DNA from: a virus
Direction: 5' to 3' (one strand)
Length of the DNA stretch: 57,902 nucleotides
Virus record (IMG/VR): IMGVR_UViG_3300008262_000113
Coordinates: 1 to 57,902 of that record
Position 1 is the first letter of the stretch. Every line of letters begins with the position of its first letter. Made by a program: the position numbers and the translations under genes. Of the stretch, positions 19,733 to 27,824 are shown piece after piece. Under the pieces are notes generated by a model. It did not search any database, was not told the DNA's origin, and saw only the letters and a list, made by a program, of their open reading frames with translations.

Positions 19733-19923
19733 TGTATCTATGTAGAGAAGAAGTTCAAAAGATTCTGGACACTATAGACAAGTTTCCGGAGGCTACTAGT
19801 TTTGAGTTAATTCAAGACAACCACAGTGGCATTGGTAGTGTTACTGCGCTTATTGTGCATACCACAATTAACGGACTCCCTGGTGAGTTTAAAACTGAAA
19901 TATCTGGCGTGGAGAATTGGTAA
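19732..19923 (+). CDS. Small hypothetical protein
   Basis: 63 residues; helix then beta strands (SVTALIVHTTING). One-base overlaps on both sides. Function unknown. Confidence 0.5.
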   Translation: MYLCREEVQKILDTIDKFPEATSFELIQDNHSGIGSVTALIVHTTINGLPGEFKTEISGVENW

Positions 19924-20144
19924 TGTATAAAACTATGTACAAAGAAGTTGAAGTTGATGTTGATCTCAGCGACTTCGACACAGACGACTTAATTGAAGAA
20001 TTGGAAAGCCGCGGCGCAGGTGTAACCGACTACGGTGATGGCAAAGATATTCTTAATGCTATCTACGAAAAACGTAGACTGGGCAAAGACTATCAACAAG
20101 ATTTAGATCAATTGATTTGGTTGGGTTTAGGGAAGATTCTATGA
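19923..20144 (+). CDS. Small acidic hypothetical protein
   Basis: 73 residues from ATG 19923, in the TAATG overlap with the previous stop. The central VDLSDFDTDDLIEELESRG pattern recurs in small phage proteins. Function unknown. Confidence 0.5.
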   Translation: MYKTMYKEVEVDVDLSDFDTDDLIEELESRGAGVTDYGDGKDILNAIYEKRRLGKDYQQDLDQLIWLGLGKIL

Positions 20145-20157
20145 GTGGAGGATTGTA

Positions 20158-20673
20158 ATGTCTGTGTGTTATCAACTAGTTGGAGTTCCTGGTGCAGGTA
20201 AATCTACTTGGCTAGACAATCAAGACTGGATCAAAGGATTTGTTTCATTTGGTCAAACTGGAATTAATTACTGGACTCCAAAAAGTGACTACGTAATAGT
20301 TTCTACAGATTACTTTGTAGAACGATTTGCTCGTCGAATGGGTTCAACCTATTCGGAAGTTTTTGATAAGGTAATGCCTAGAGCTATTCGTTTAATGATG
20401 CGTCGAGTTCGAAAAGCGCAGTCTGAAGGTCGCCGCATTATTTGGGATCAAACATCTACAACTTTGGCAAGTCGTAAACGTAAGTTTAATGCCTTGCCAG
20501 ACTATGAGCATGTTGCTGTAGTGTTTAAGACTCCGGACTGGACAGAATTAGAACGTAGACTAAGCAATCGTCCTAACAAGATCGTTCCATTAGAAGTTGT
20601 TAAAAGTATGATTGATAACTTTGAAATGCCGACTGAAGCAGAAGGATTTAAAGAAATCTGGTACGCTGATTAA
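20158..20673 (+). CDS. P-loop polynucleotide-kinase-like protein
   Basis: 171 residues. Walker A GVPGAGKST (9-17), a second block STDYF, lid-like RRIIWDQTSTTLASRKRKF, and VVFKTPDWTELERRLSNR, as in the AAA_33/T4 PseT kinase domain. The phosphatase domain of T4 Pnkp is absent. Likely phosphorylates 5'-OH ends of RNA or DNA for repair; substrate not certain. GGAGGATTG before the start. Confidence 0.75.
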   Translation: MSVCYQLVGVPGAGKSTWLDNQDWIKGFVSFGQTGINYWTPKSDYVIVSTDYFVERFARRMGSTYSEVFDKVMPRAIRLMMRRVRKAQSEGRRIIWDQTSTTLASRKRKFNALPDYEHVAVVFKTPDWTELERRLSNRPNKIVPLEVVKSMIDNFEMPTEAEGFKEIWYAD

Positions 20674-20695
20674 CTGTGGCTTTTTTTTACAACAT

Positions 20696-20727
20696 GCCCT
20701 GTCAGTCTATTTGGTTGACAGGGCTTT
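20696..20727 (+). terminator. Rho-independent terminator
   Basis: GCCCTGTCA (20696-20704) with TGACAGGGC (20716-20724), then TTTGT. The right arm contains most of the -35 box of the next promoter. Confidence 0.7.
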
Positions 20728-20743
20728 GTCTTGACTATATAAT
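20715..20743 (+). promoter_or_regulatory. Consensus sigma70 promoter overlapping a terminator
   Basis: TTGACA (20715-20720), 17 bp, TATAAT (20738-20743). Same design as 1069-1107: the -35 lies in the hairpin that ends the previous operon. Confidence 0.82.
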
Positions 20744-20774
20744 ATATGCATTACTAAAGATAAGAGAGAAAAAA

Positions 20775-21332
20775 ATGACAACTTGGTTGACTAGTGACCT
20801 GCATTTTGGACACGCAAACATTATGAACTTTTGTTCACAAGCAAGAGCAAGATTTCATAATGATGTAACGTACATGAACGAAAAAATGATAGAAGAATGG
20901 AATGAAACTATTGCTCAAGATGACACCGTTTACATTCTAGGAGATGTTGCATTTCTTCCAGCTGACAAAGCTGTAAAGATTTTGCAACGATTGAATGGCA
21001 GAAAAATTTTGATTGAAGGAAATCACGATCGTAAACTGTTAAATGATCCAGTGTTTCGTAGATGTTTTGTAGAAATACATCCGTATTTGTGCATTAACTA
21101 CGAAAAGACTCGTGTAGTAATGTTTCACTATCCTATTGCAGAATGGGATCAAATGCATAGAGGTGCTGTTCACTTTCATGGTCACTTACACGGTGGCAAG
21201 AGTGGATTAGAAGAATATCGTGCAAGAGACATGGGTATGGATGCAACAGGAATGATTGCGGTTACTATGGAGCGAGCCATTGCTGATGCAATGACTGGCA
21301 AGGTTAAAGGACACCACACCACTGTTATGTAA
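20775..21332 (+). CDS. Calcineurin-like metallophosphoesterase
   Basis: 185 residues from ATG 20775; the frame is open further upstream but that part lies before the promoter. All metal blocks are present: TSDLHFGH, LGDVAF, IEGNHDR, MFHYPI, HFHGHLHGG. Small phage members of this family are phosphodiesterases or phosphatases of uncertain substrate. AGAGAGAA precedes the start. Confidence 0.85.
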   Translation: MTTWLTSDLHFGHANIMNFCSQARARFHNDVTYMNEKMIEEWNETIAQDDTVYILGDVAFLPADKAVKILQRLNGRKILIEGNHDRKLLNDPVFRRCFVEIHPYLCINYEKTRVVMFHYPIAEWDQMHRGAVHFHGHLHGGKSGLEEYRARDMGMDATGMIAVTMERAIADAMTGKVKGHHTTVM

Positions 21333-21341
21333 GGAGTGATT

Positions 21342-21845
21342 ATGACAATCGTAGAAAGAGCTAGGGTATTTGCAACAGCGGCACATTCAGCTGTAGCTCA
21401 ACTTCGTAAGTACACAGGTGAACCATACATCGTTCACCCTGCTGAAGTTGTTCGCATTGTTAGTACAGTGACTCACACTGACGCAATGTTAGCGGCGGCT
21501 TGGTTACATGATGTTGTAGAAGACACTGGTGTTACTAACGAAGTGATCCGTGCTGAATTCGGAGACGAAGTTGCAGAGTTAGTGGGATGGTTAACTGATG
21601 TTAGTCGTCCTGAACAAGGCAATCGAGCTGTGCGCAAGGCTATTGACAGGGCACACTCTGCTATGGCACCGGCAGCGGCGCAAACAGTAAAGTTAGCTGA
21701 CTTAATCTCTAACACTCGTAGTATTATGGCACACGATGAAAAGTTTGCTAGAACATACTTAGAAGAAAAGAGATTGTTGTTAGAAGTAATGACTAAGGGC
21801 GATCCTGTGTTATTAGCTGAAGCTAGAAAGAATATCAGCAAATGA
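21342..21845 (+). CDS. SpoT/Mesh1-type HD hydrolase
   Basis: 167 residues from ATG 21342. RKYTGEPYIVHP, AAAWLHDVVEDT and FGDEVAELVGWLTDVSR reproduce the HD hydrolase half of RelA/SpoT proteins; His32, His56-Asp57 and the ED at 60-61 are in place. No synthetase or regulatory domain, as in stand-alone Mesh1-type enzymes. Predicted to hydrolyse (p)ppGpp, which would blunt the host stringent response (inference). AAGGAG in good position. Confidence 0.8.
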   Translation: MTIVERARVFATAAHSAVAQLRKYTGEPYIVHPAEVVRIVSTVTHTDAMLAAAWLHDVVEDTGVTNEVIRAEFGDEVAELVGWLTDVSRPEQGNRAVRKAIDRAHSAMAPAAAQTVKLADLISNTRSIMAHDEKFARTYLEEKRLLLEVMTKGDPVLLAEARKNISK

Positions 21846-21937
21846 CATATCGTCAGTACTATTGGCGAGAGATGATGAGAGCTCTCAAGGCTTTCATCAT
21901 CTACTCACGGGGATTCATTTTAGGTAAACGTATATGA
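21842..21937 (+). CDS. Small basic hypothetical protein
   Basis: 31 residues (MTYRQYYWREMMRALK...), basic with an amphipathic or membrane-seeking helix. ATGA overlap with the HD gene and ATATGA overlap with the next. Coding inferred from this tight linkage only. Confidence 0.4.
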   Translation: MTYRQYYWREMMRALKAFIIYSRGFILGKRI

Positions 21938-22095
21938 AAATTAAATTTGATAAAGAAACTATGCCCGACGAATTGTATAATGCACTACTACAGCATTTTG
22001 TAAATGAAGCAGTTGGACTAGGAGTAGAAGTAACCAAGCATACTCGATTTGAAGATTGGGTAGTTGAGTGCAACATCAAGGTACCATTACAATGA
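21934..22095 (+). CDS. Small hypothetical protein
   Basis: 53 residues (MKIKFDKETMPDELY...), helix then strands ending in CNIKVPLQ. Linked by ATGA overlaps on both sides. Function unknown. Confidence 0.5.
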   Translation: MKIKFDKETMPDELYNALLQHFVNEAVGLGVEVTKHTRFEDWVVECNIKVPLQ

Positions 22096-22271
22096 AGGAC
22101 GAAAGTCATTTACCAGTAGCAGAACAGAGTCTAGTTTTTCGTTTGCGTAAGCGAGCAGAAATACGTAGGCAAATTAAAGATCGTAAATCAGTGCAAGAAG
22201 GTGCCAATGATCGCATTGCGGATCTCTTAGAGGAAGCCGCTAACGAAATTGAAAGACTGCAAAATGAGTGA
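22092..22271 (+). CDS. Small helical hypothetical protein
   Basis: 59 residues from ATG 22092 (ATGA overlap). Highly charged helix with RLRKRAEIRRQIKDRKSV and IADLLEEAANEIERL, the latter common in phage orphan proteins. Function unknown. Confidence 0.5.
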   Translation: MKDESHLPVAEQSLVFRLRKRAEIRRQIKDRKSVQEGANDRIADLLEEAANEIERLQNE

Positions 22272-22638
22272 ACTATATCAATATATATTTAGCGACTATG
22301 CAGGTACTGGAGAAGGGCGCACCATGTGCGTTCTAATCACACGAGCATATCCAAAAAAAGATGACTACGAAGTACAACCAGATTTTGTTACAGACGAAAC
22401 AGGTAAAATGGTGTATGTTCCAGGCAAACTAAAGCATAGTCAAAAATTTATTGCGGCTAGAGAATTCAAAGAACGATTTGGAGACTTCTATATTCATTTC
22501 GCAGAGAATTTGAGCAAGGAAGACTTCTTAACCAGATCTGGTAGACTTTTACCTGAAATGGTGTTAAAATTAGTTAACAGTGAGGATCAGCCTGGCAATC
22601 TTTACTTTGCACAAGAATTCCATTTTAACTTTAGCTGA
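22264..22638 (+). CDS. Hypothetical protein
   Basis: 124 residues from ATG 22264, overlapping the gene before by 8 nt. Begins MSELYQYIFSDYAGTGEG; mixed alpha/beta, no catalytic motif. It directly precedes the DNA ligase. Confidence 0.5.
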   Translation: MSELYQYIFSDYAGTGEGRTMCVLITRAYPKKDDYEVQPDFVTDETGKMVYVPGKLKHSQKFIAAREFKERFGDFYIHFAENLSKEDFLTRSGRLLPEMVLKLVNSEDQPGNLYFAQEFHFNFS

Positions 22639-22644
22639 GGACAT

Positions 22645-23961
22645 ATGCGTACACAACCCGAATACATTATTGGTGCTTTAGAAGATCACCCTAGCCGTCT
22701 TAATAAAGAAGGTATCCTCGAGTCGGCTATGGAAGAAGGACTAGACGAGTTCTTTGAAGGTGTACGTATGGCCTTGGATCCTCTTGTAACATTTGGCGTT
22801 AAGCAAGTACCAGAAGCTACTGTAGACGGGCAAGGACTTACTTGGGCTAATTTTAAAACACTTGCAGATCAACTTAATCGTAGAGAACTAACCGGTCATG
22901 CGGCACGTGATGCTATTAAACTATGCATGGACACAGCTACAGCATCACAGTGGAATCGATTCTATCGACGCATCCTTATTAAGGATTTGCGTTGCGGTGT
23001 TTCGGAAAAGACTGTAAACAAGGTTGCTAAAAAATTCCCGCAGTACACAATTCCAATCTTTGAATGTCAGCTTGCGCATGACTCAGCTAATCACGAAAAG
23101 AAGATGACTGGCAAGAAACAGATTGAAGTTAAACTAGACGGTGTTCGAGTCATTGCTGTAGTTCGTGTTGACGGCAGAGTCGAACTGTTTAGCCGCAATG
23201 GTAAAGAGTTTCATAACTTTGGACACATCGCAGACGAAATTTCTAAAGTAGTAAAATTTAATCCGCCAGCTTATGACCTAGTGCTAGACGGCGAAGTAAT
23301 GAGCGCCAGCTTTCAGGACCTAATGAAGCAGGTTCACCGTAAGGACAATGTTGCCGCAAGCGATGCAGTACTGCATCTGTTTGACATGTGTCCATTAGAG
23401 GATTTCCAAAAAGGTGTATGGGAAAAGCCACAGAGTGTCCGCAGTCAAATGGTTCAGGCTTGGGTTTCAAAACATGTGGCTTTTCTGCCACACGTCCAAT
23501 GCTTAGACTGGGAAACTGTGGACTTAGACACCCCCGACGGACAAAAACGCTTTGTAGACCTGAATAAACGTGCTGTAGACGGTGGTTATGAGGGTGTTAT
23601 GATCAAGGATGTTGATGCACCCTACGAGTGCAAGCGGAGCCACAGTTGGCTCAAAGCTAAACCATTTATAGAAGTAACATTAAGTATTACAGCCGTAGAA
23701 GAAGGAACCGGAAAAAATGAAGGAAGACTTGGGGCTTTTGTATGCAGTGGCGCGGATGATGGGCGTGATATTAGGGTCAATGTTGGCAGTGGCTTTACGG
23801 ATGATCAAAGATCCAGTTTTTGGACTAGTCGTAATGATCTTCTTAGTGCTTTGGTGGAAGTCCGTGCAGACGCCGTAACACAAAATCAAGACGGTACATA
23901 TAGCCTTCGCTTTCCTAGGTTCAAAACTTTTAGAGGATTTGAAAAGGATGAAAAGTTATGA
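22645..23961 (+). CDS. 30: ATP-dependent DNA ligase
   Basis: 438 residues, similar to T4 gp30 (487). Adenylation motif I is KLDGVR with Lys163; then LFSRNGKE (Ia), LVLDGEVM (III), YEGVMIKD (IV) and SWLKAKP (V), followed by an OB-fold-like C terminus. The N-terminal helical domain is shortened relative to T4. It seals nicks in phage replication and repair. AGGACAT lies before ATG. Confidence 0.92.
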   Translation: MRTQPEYIIGALEDHPSRLNKEGILESAMEEGLDEFFEGVRMALDPLVTFGVKQVPEATVDGQGLTWANFKTLADQLNRRELTGHAARDAIKLCMDTATASQWNRFYRRILIKDLRCGVSEKTVNKVAKKFPQYTIPIFECQLAHDSANHEKKMTGKKQIEVKLDGVRVIAVVRVDGRVELFSRNGKEFHNFGHIADEISKVVKFNPPAYDLVLDGEVMSASFQDLMKQVHRKDNVAASDAVLHLFDMCPLEDFQKGVWEKPQSVRSQMVQAWVSKHVAFLPHVQCLDWETVDLDTPDGQKRFVDLNKRAVDGGYEGVMIKDVDAPYECKRSHSWLKAKPFIEVTLSITAVEEGTGKNEGRLGAFVCSGADDGRDIRVNVGSGFTDDQRSSFWTSRNDLLSALVEVRADAVTQNQDGTYSLRFPRFKTFRGFEKDEKL

Positions 23962-24134
23962 TAAAAATTGGCAGCAGATGGAAGACAGTTGACAACACAT
24001 TTATAGTTATTGACGTAATAGAAAAAGAAGGAGACCCATGGGTCTATTATAAAAACATTAAAACACTACAAGAATATAACTGTCGCCAAGAAGCATTCGT
24101 AGGACGCTTCGGCGAAATAGTAAATGAAAATTAA
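23958..24134 (+). CDS. Small hypothetical protein
   Basis: 58 residues in an ATGA overlap with ligase. MIKIGSRWKTVDNTFIVIDV and VYYKN suggest a small SH3-like beta barrel; ends FVGRFGEIVNEN. Function unknown. Confidence 0.5.
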   Translation: MIKIGSRWKTVDNTFIVIDVIEKEGDPWVYYKNIKTLQEYNCRQEAFVGRFGEIVNEN

Positions 24135-24357
24135 TACAACACACAGTCAATTAAAAACAATTAAACAAGGTGAGCCGGGCTTTATGCTCACTGACGGACT
24201 TGTAGTCGCACCAAGAGCAGGTTTTGAAATAAGTCAAAATTGTCCAGCTGAATATAAAAGTATTTTTATTACAGCAATTAATGCTGGCTGGATTAAACCC
24301 ATAGCTAATGTCTATGCTCGAGATTTGACTTTCCAAGCATTAAAAGAATCGACGTGA
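24124..24357 (+). CDS. Small hypothetical protein
   Basis: 77 residues, overlapping the previous gene by 11 nt. Contains LTDGLVVAPRAGFEIS and ITAINAGWIKPIANVY; appears to be a small beta-rich phage protein. Function unknown. Confidence 0.5.
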   Translation: MKINTTHSQLKTIKQGEPGFMLTDGLVVAPRAGFEISQNCPAEYKSIFITAINAGWIKPIANVYARDLTFQALKEST

Positions 24358-24644
24358 CTTGGTTAGGACAACCTACTTATCATATAGTTGGCAATAACAT
24401 AGAAGAACGGCGTAAAGTTCTTCTATACCAGTTTAGCATGGGCGATGTAGAAGACCCACAGCTATATGCCGCGTTTCCAATAAGTGAATGGCAAAAAACT
24501 GAAATTGGTCAGTGGTGTATGAAAAATGCCACAGACATAGAGTGGCACACAAACATAGATCACCATTCATTGGGCTATAATGTAGTAATAACAGGTGTTC
24601 TCTCGGGCAAACATTTAACCTACTTTTTACTCAAAAAAGGTTGA
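24354..24644 (+). CDS. Small hypothetical protein
   Basis: 96 residues from GTG 24354 (GTGA overlap). Trp/His-rich with WQKTEIGQWCMKNATDIEWH. Its stop lies in the -35 box of the next promoter. Confidence 0.5.
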   Translation: MTWLGQPTYHIVGNNIEERRKVLLYQFSMGDVEDPQLYAAFPISEWQKTEIGQWCMKNATDIEWHTNIDHHSLGYNVVITGVLSGKHLTYFLLKKG

Positions 24645-24669
24645 CTTCTTTTGGATAAGCATATATACT
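24641..24669 (+). promoter_or_regulatory. Sigma70-type promoter
   Basis: TTGACT (24641-24646), 17 bp, TATACT (24664-24669), upstream of the gene at 24700 and overlapping the previous stop. Confidence 0.7.
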
Positions 24670-24699
24670 AACGACTTACACAACTGTTAGGAGTAAAGC

Positions 24700-25989
24700 A
24701 TGGCAACCAAAGTCGGAATCAAAGTACCAAAAAAGAAAGCTCGGTTGGCGCCCACTGTACGCCAAGGATCCAAAATCAAAGGTCCTAGCTTTGAAGGTTG
24801 GGAAACTTGGCCAGGTGAACAGTATCACCGTGCTGTGCGTTCTGCTCGTGACTTTTATTACGACAATTACAAGCCTGCAGATTTGCTACCAGAAGTTCTA
24901 GCATGGATGAAAGAAAATGGTTACAAGGCTGACGAAATCAAAAGTGTAAAAGCCGCTGGTGTAAACATTACCGTTTGCATCTACTGCAAACTGCTTCGTA
25001 ATGGTATGCCTGACTACAATAAAGTACACGACGAGTTTTGGCAAGGCCTTTCTGGAACTATGGGTCCAATTAAACCTGTTACTGATTATATTAAAACTGC
25101 CCTTGAACTAGCAATAGTTGGAGGCAAATCGATTGTGGTCCAAGAAGCCAAGGCTGAAAAAGTCAAAGCAAATACCTATACTCCTACTATTCAAGAACGT
25201 ATTACAGAGCAAGCTCAAAAAGCTGCCGAAGATATCGATAATTGGCTTGAAGGATTTGTTGAAGATCGCAAAAACTTTAATCCAAAAGGTTTTGATTTTA
25301 AGGCTCACTTTAGTAAAATGGGCGTGACACAAGCACACGCTCGCAAATTGGTTGGCTTTTATCAAAAGGAATTGGAAGAGTTTCGTTCGCTCCAAAACTT
25401 ACCCACAGCGGCACAACTCAAAAAAATGGATGCTAGAGAAGCAGATCATGTAGAGCAACTAAAAGAAGCCTACAGTCACCTTGCTAAGAAGGATGTCTCT
25501 AACTACATTGCGGCTCTAGAAACGCTTGTAGACGCTTGTACGCTTATCGTAGACACCAGCAAAGCTACACGCAAACCTCGTACAGCAAAGCCTAAGTCGG
25601 CTGATAAATTGGTTGCTAAACTCAAATATATGAAAGTGGATCAAAAGTACAGTTTGGCATCCATTAACCCTACAGATATTGTGGGTGCAAATGAACTTTG
25701 GGTGTTCAATGTAAAGACTCGCAAGTTGGGCAAATATATTGCGTCTAGCATTGATCCAACTGGTATGGGCAGAAATGGGAGTGGACTTACAGTCAAAGGT
25801 ACTACTGTTGAAGGATTTGATCCAGTAAAGAGTATCCAAAAAACTTTGCGTAAACCAGAAGAACAAATCAAAGCATTTAAAGCTGCCGGTAAGGTTGTAT
25901 TGCGTAAGTTTTTAGAAGACATCAATACTACAGATACGATCATGAACGGACGTATTAATAGTGATACTATACTACTTAAAGTAGCATAA
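24700..25989 (+). CDS. Large basic phage protein of unknown function
   Basis: 429 residues. Basic N terminus (VPKKKARLAPTVRQG), a helical core, a long helix or coil (about 170-280), an Arg/Lys/Pro linker (KATRKPRTAKPKS) and a C-terminal domain with LWVFNVKTRKLGKYI. Abundant expression is likely: own promoter and strong GGAG site. I recall long proteins of this type in T4-like marine phages but know no function; a nucleic-acid-binding or virion role is possible. Confidence 0.55.
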   Translation: MATKVGIKVPKKKARLAPTVRQGSKIKGPSFEGWETWPGEQYHRAVRSARDFYYDNYKPADLLPEVLAWMKENGYKADEIKSVKAAGVNITVCIYCKLLRNGMPDYNKVHDEFWQGLSGTMGPIKPVTDYIKTALELAIVGGKSIVVQEAKAEKVKANTYTPTIQERITEQAQKAAEDIDNWLEGFVEDRKNFNPKGFDFKAHFSKMGVTQAHARKLVGFYQKELEEFRSLQNLPTAAQLKKMDAREADHVEQLKEAYSHLAKKDVSNYIAALETLVDACTLIVDTSKATRKPRTAKPKSADKLVAKLKYMKVDQKYSLASINPTDIVGANELWVFNVKTRKLGKYIASSIDPTGMGRNGSGLTVKGTTVEGFDPVKSIQKTLRKPEEQIKAFKAAGKVVLRKFLEDINTTDTIMNGRINSDTILLKVA

Positions 25990-25995
25990 ACCCGC

Positions 25996-26027
25996 TCATA
26001 CATGTATCTTGATAAATACATGTATGA
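25996..26027 (+). promoter_or_regulatory. Start-codon-hiding hairpin with late promoter in the loop
   Basis: A perfect 12-bp inverted repeat, TCATACATGTAT (25996-26007) and ATACATGTATGA (26016-26027). GATAAATA (26011-26018) straddles the loop and right arm, and ATG 26024 lies inside the right arm. Read-through mRNA would hide the start; mRNA begun at the late promoter would lack the left arm. Confidence 0.6.
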
Positions 26028-27124
26028 GCACAAACAATCCTAACATTCACGATATACTAAAGAGTCTCGGCGATGCTATCGACGGGATTTCTAAACGCGA
26101 AGTCCAAAAGACTAAAATTTTCGATAGAGAATTAAGCGGCGACAAAATTAACGGTGGTATGATTACCAACTTTGCAAGTGTCGGTATTAAAGATACTGCT
26201 ACAAAGGCAATTTTACGAGTAGCAGATGACGGTATTCGAGTTGATGTAGTTCATACAAATGTTGTTGCTTGTCCGTTAACTGTTAAAGGAAACTTAACAG
26301 TTGAGGGCGAAATACATGCCCGTAAACTACACGTTGACGAAGTATCAGCGGACATAAGATATGAAAGAACAAGTCCGCTAGAATTTAAAGGCGAAGACGG
26401 TTCATTAGCATATGGTAAGGGACTTATTTGGACAGGTGGTAGTTACACTAAACAATTTGTTCTACAGCCAAAGCCGGATCGATTTTTTAGCTCAGAATCT
26501 ATTGACCTGTTCAAAGACAAATACTACTCTATATCAGGTCTACCAGTGTTAACACAAACTGAGCTAGGCACTAGTGTTGTTAAAAGTAATCTAAAACAAA
26601 TAGGTACATTAGACGAGCTTCGTGTTGCAGGCAACGTGGTAGTGGACGAATTTTTATTCTGGGATGCTGACACACAACGTTTAGGTTTAGGAACAGATGC
26701 ACCTAACGGTGCTATTAGTATTATGAGTTGGGATCACGAATTTGTAATTGATCCTACTGAAGATAAGAAATTTAAAATAGGCACATGGACTACAACTGCA
26801 CTAGAAATTATCACAGACGATTCTACTAGGATTGATATTGCACACAATGGTGTTGTAACTTTTTACGAAAAAGTTGTGTTAAAGCATAAGCTAGGTGTAG
26901 GTGTTAAGAACTTTGCTGAGGATGCTGATATCACTACAGCAGGTCCTGTGCGATTCCAAGATAAAAAGTTTGAAGTAGGTACAGAGATTCCTACAGCAGG
27001 TACTTACAAAAAAGGTGATATAGTATGGGACGCAAATCCTCAAGCTGGAGGGTATACTGGTTGGATCTGTATACGTGAAGGCACGCCAGGTGTGTGGAAA
27101 CCATTTGGTCAAATTTCTGTTTAA
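26024..27124 (+). CDS. Tail-fiber-type structural protein
   Basis: 366 residues from ATG 26024 (an upstream TTG in frame lies before the late promoter box). Beta-repeat-rich: LTVKGNLTVEGEI, LRVAGNVVVDEFLF, VLKHKLGVGV; the C-terminal KKGDIVWDANPQAGGYTGWI and GTPGVWKPFG form a domain I recall from aquatic T4-like tail fibers. Probably trimeric and on the virion surface. No good ribosome site; control likely by the hairpin at 25996-26027. Confidence 0.65.
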   Translation: MSTNNPNIHDILKSLGDAIDGISKREVQKTKIFDRELSGDKINGGMITNFASVGIKDTATKAILRVADDGIRVDVVHTNVVACPLTVKGNLTVEGEIHARKLHVDEVSADIRYERTSPLEFKGEDGSLAYGKGLIWTGGSYTKQFVLQPKPDRFFSSESIDLFKDKYYSISGLPVLTQTELGTSVVKSNLKQIGTLDELRVAGNVVVDEFLFWDADTQRLGLGTDAPNGAISIMSWDHEFVIDPTEDKKFKIGTWTTTALEIITDDSTRIDIAHNGVVTFYEKVVLKHKLGVGVKNFAEDADITTAGPVRFQDKKFEVGTEIPTAGTYKKGDIVWDANPQAGGYTGWICIREGTPGVWKPFGQISV

Positions 27125-27136
27125 TCAAACAATTTT

Positions 27137-27733
27137 ATGTGGGTCTTTGGCAACGGCGAAAGTCGTAAACATATTGATCTAGATCGTCTTAAAGGTTATA
27201 AGATAGGGTGTAACGCTATAATGCGTGACCATGAAGTAGACTATCTAGTATGTGTTGACAGACGTATGGTCAACGAAGCAATTAAAGATAATATAAACGA
27301 GACTACATTAGTTTATACTAGAAAAGACTGGTATGGCGATTATCGACATTTAAAAAATGTTAGAGAAGTTCCAGATATTCCATACGAGTCTGTGATACGA
27401 GCCGATGAGCCGTTTCAATGGGGCAGTGGCCCTTATGCTGTGTTACTTGCGGCAAAATTATCTAAAGAACGTTCTGTTAGTCTAGTAGGCTTTGATTTAT
27501 ACAGTGACAATAAACTTGTAAATAATTTATACAAAGACACACAGGGCTATGATGAAGCATCAAAGTCCGCAGTCGATCCACGCTATTGGATACACCAAAT
27601 AGGCAAAGTTTTTGAACATTTTTCAAAAGTAAATTTTACAGTCTATCGTCCGCTTAATTGGGAGACTCCCAAAGCCTGGATTAAATCTAACGTTGAGGTT
27701 GACAAGATAAGTAACATATACTATAATACATAG
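27137..27733 (+). CDS. Hypothetical protein, sugar-transferase-like Rossmann features
   Basis: 198 residues. N-terminal WVFGNGESRKHIDLDRL and a middle QWGSGPYAVLLAAKLSKERSVSLVGFDLYSD recall the nucleotide-binding loops of bacterial sialyltransferase-like or DUF115 proteins. The next genes include a glycosyltransferase, which fits a surface or DNA sugar pathway, but the match is weak. No clear ribosome site. Confidence 0.4.
   Translation: MWVFGNGESRKHIDLDRLKGYKIGCNAIMRDHEVDYLVCVDRRMVNEAIKDNINETTLVYTRKDWYGDYRHLKNVREVPDIPYESVIRADEPFQWGSGPYAVLLAAKLSKERSVSLVGFDLYSDNKLVNNLYKDTQGYDEASKSAVDPRYWIHQIGKVFEHFSKVNFTVYRPLNWETPKAWIKSNVEVDKISNIYYNT
27699..27727 (+). promoter_or_regulatory. Consensus sigma70 promoter with inverted repeat
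   Basis: TTGACA (27699-27704), 17 bp, TATAAT (27722-27727), inside the end of the previous gene. A 7-bp inverted repeat TATACTA (27717-27723)/TAGTATA (27731-27737) spans the -10 and the start point, and AGTATACTATACA (27732-27744) repeats the motif at 15355. Confidence 0.78.
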
Positions 27734-27824
27734 TATACTATACAGTGGTCTTTTAATGACGTTCACCCCACTTTAAATACTCTGCATGTCATCAAACTTG
27801 CTACCTACAAAAAGGAGACTAGAG

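Noticed and set aside
20676-20774. N-terminal extension of the metallophosphoesterase.
   Set aside because: It would begin upstream of the terminator and promoter; the ribosome site and the first metal motif support ATG 20775.
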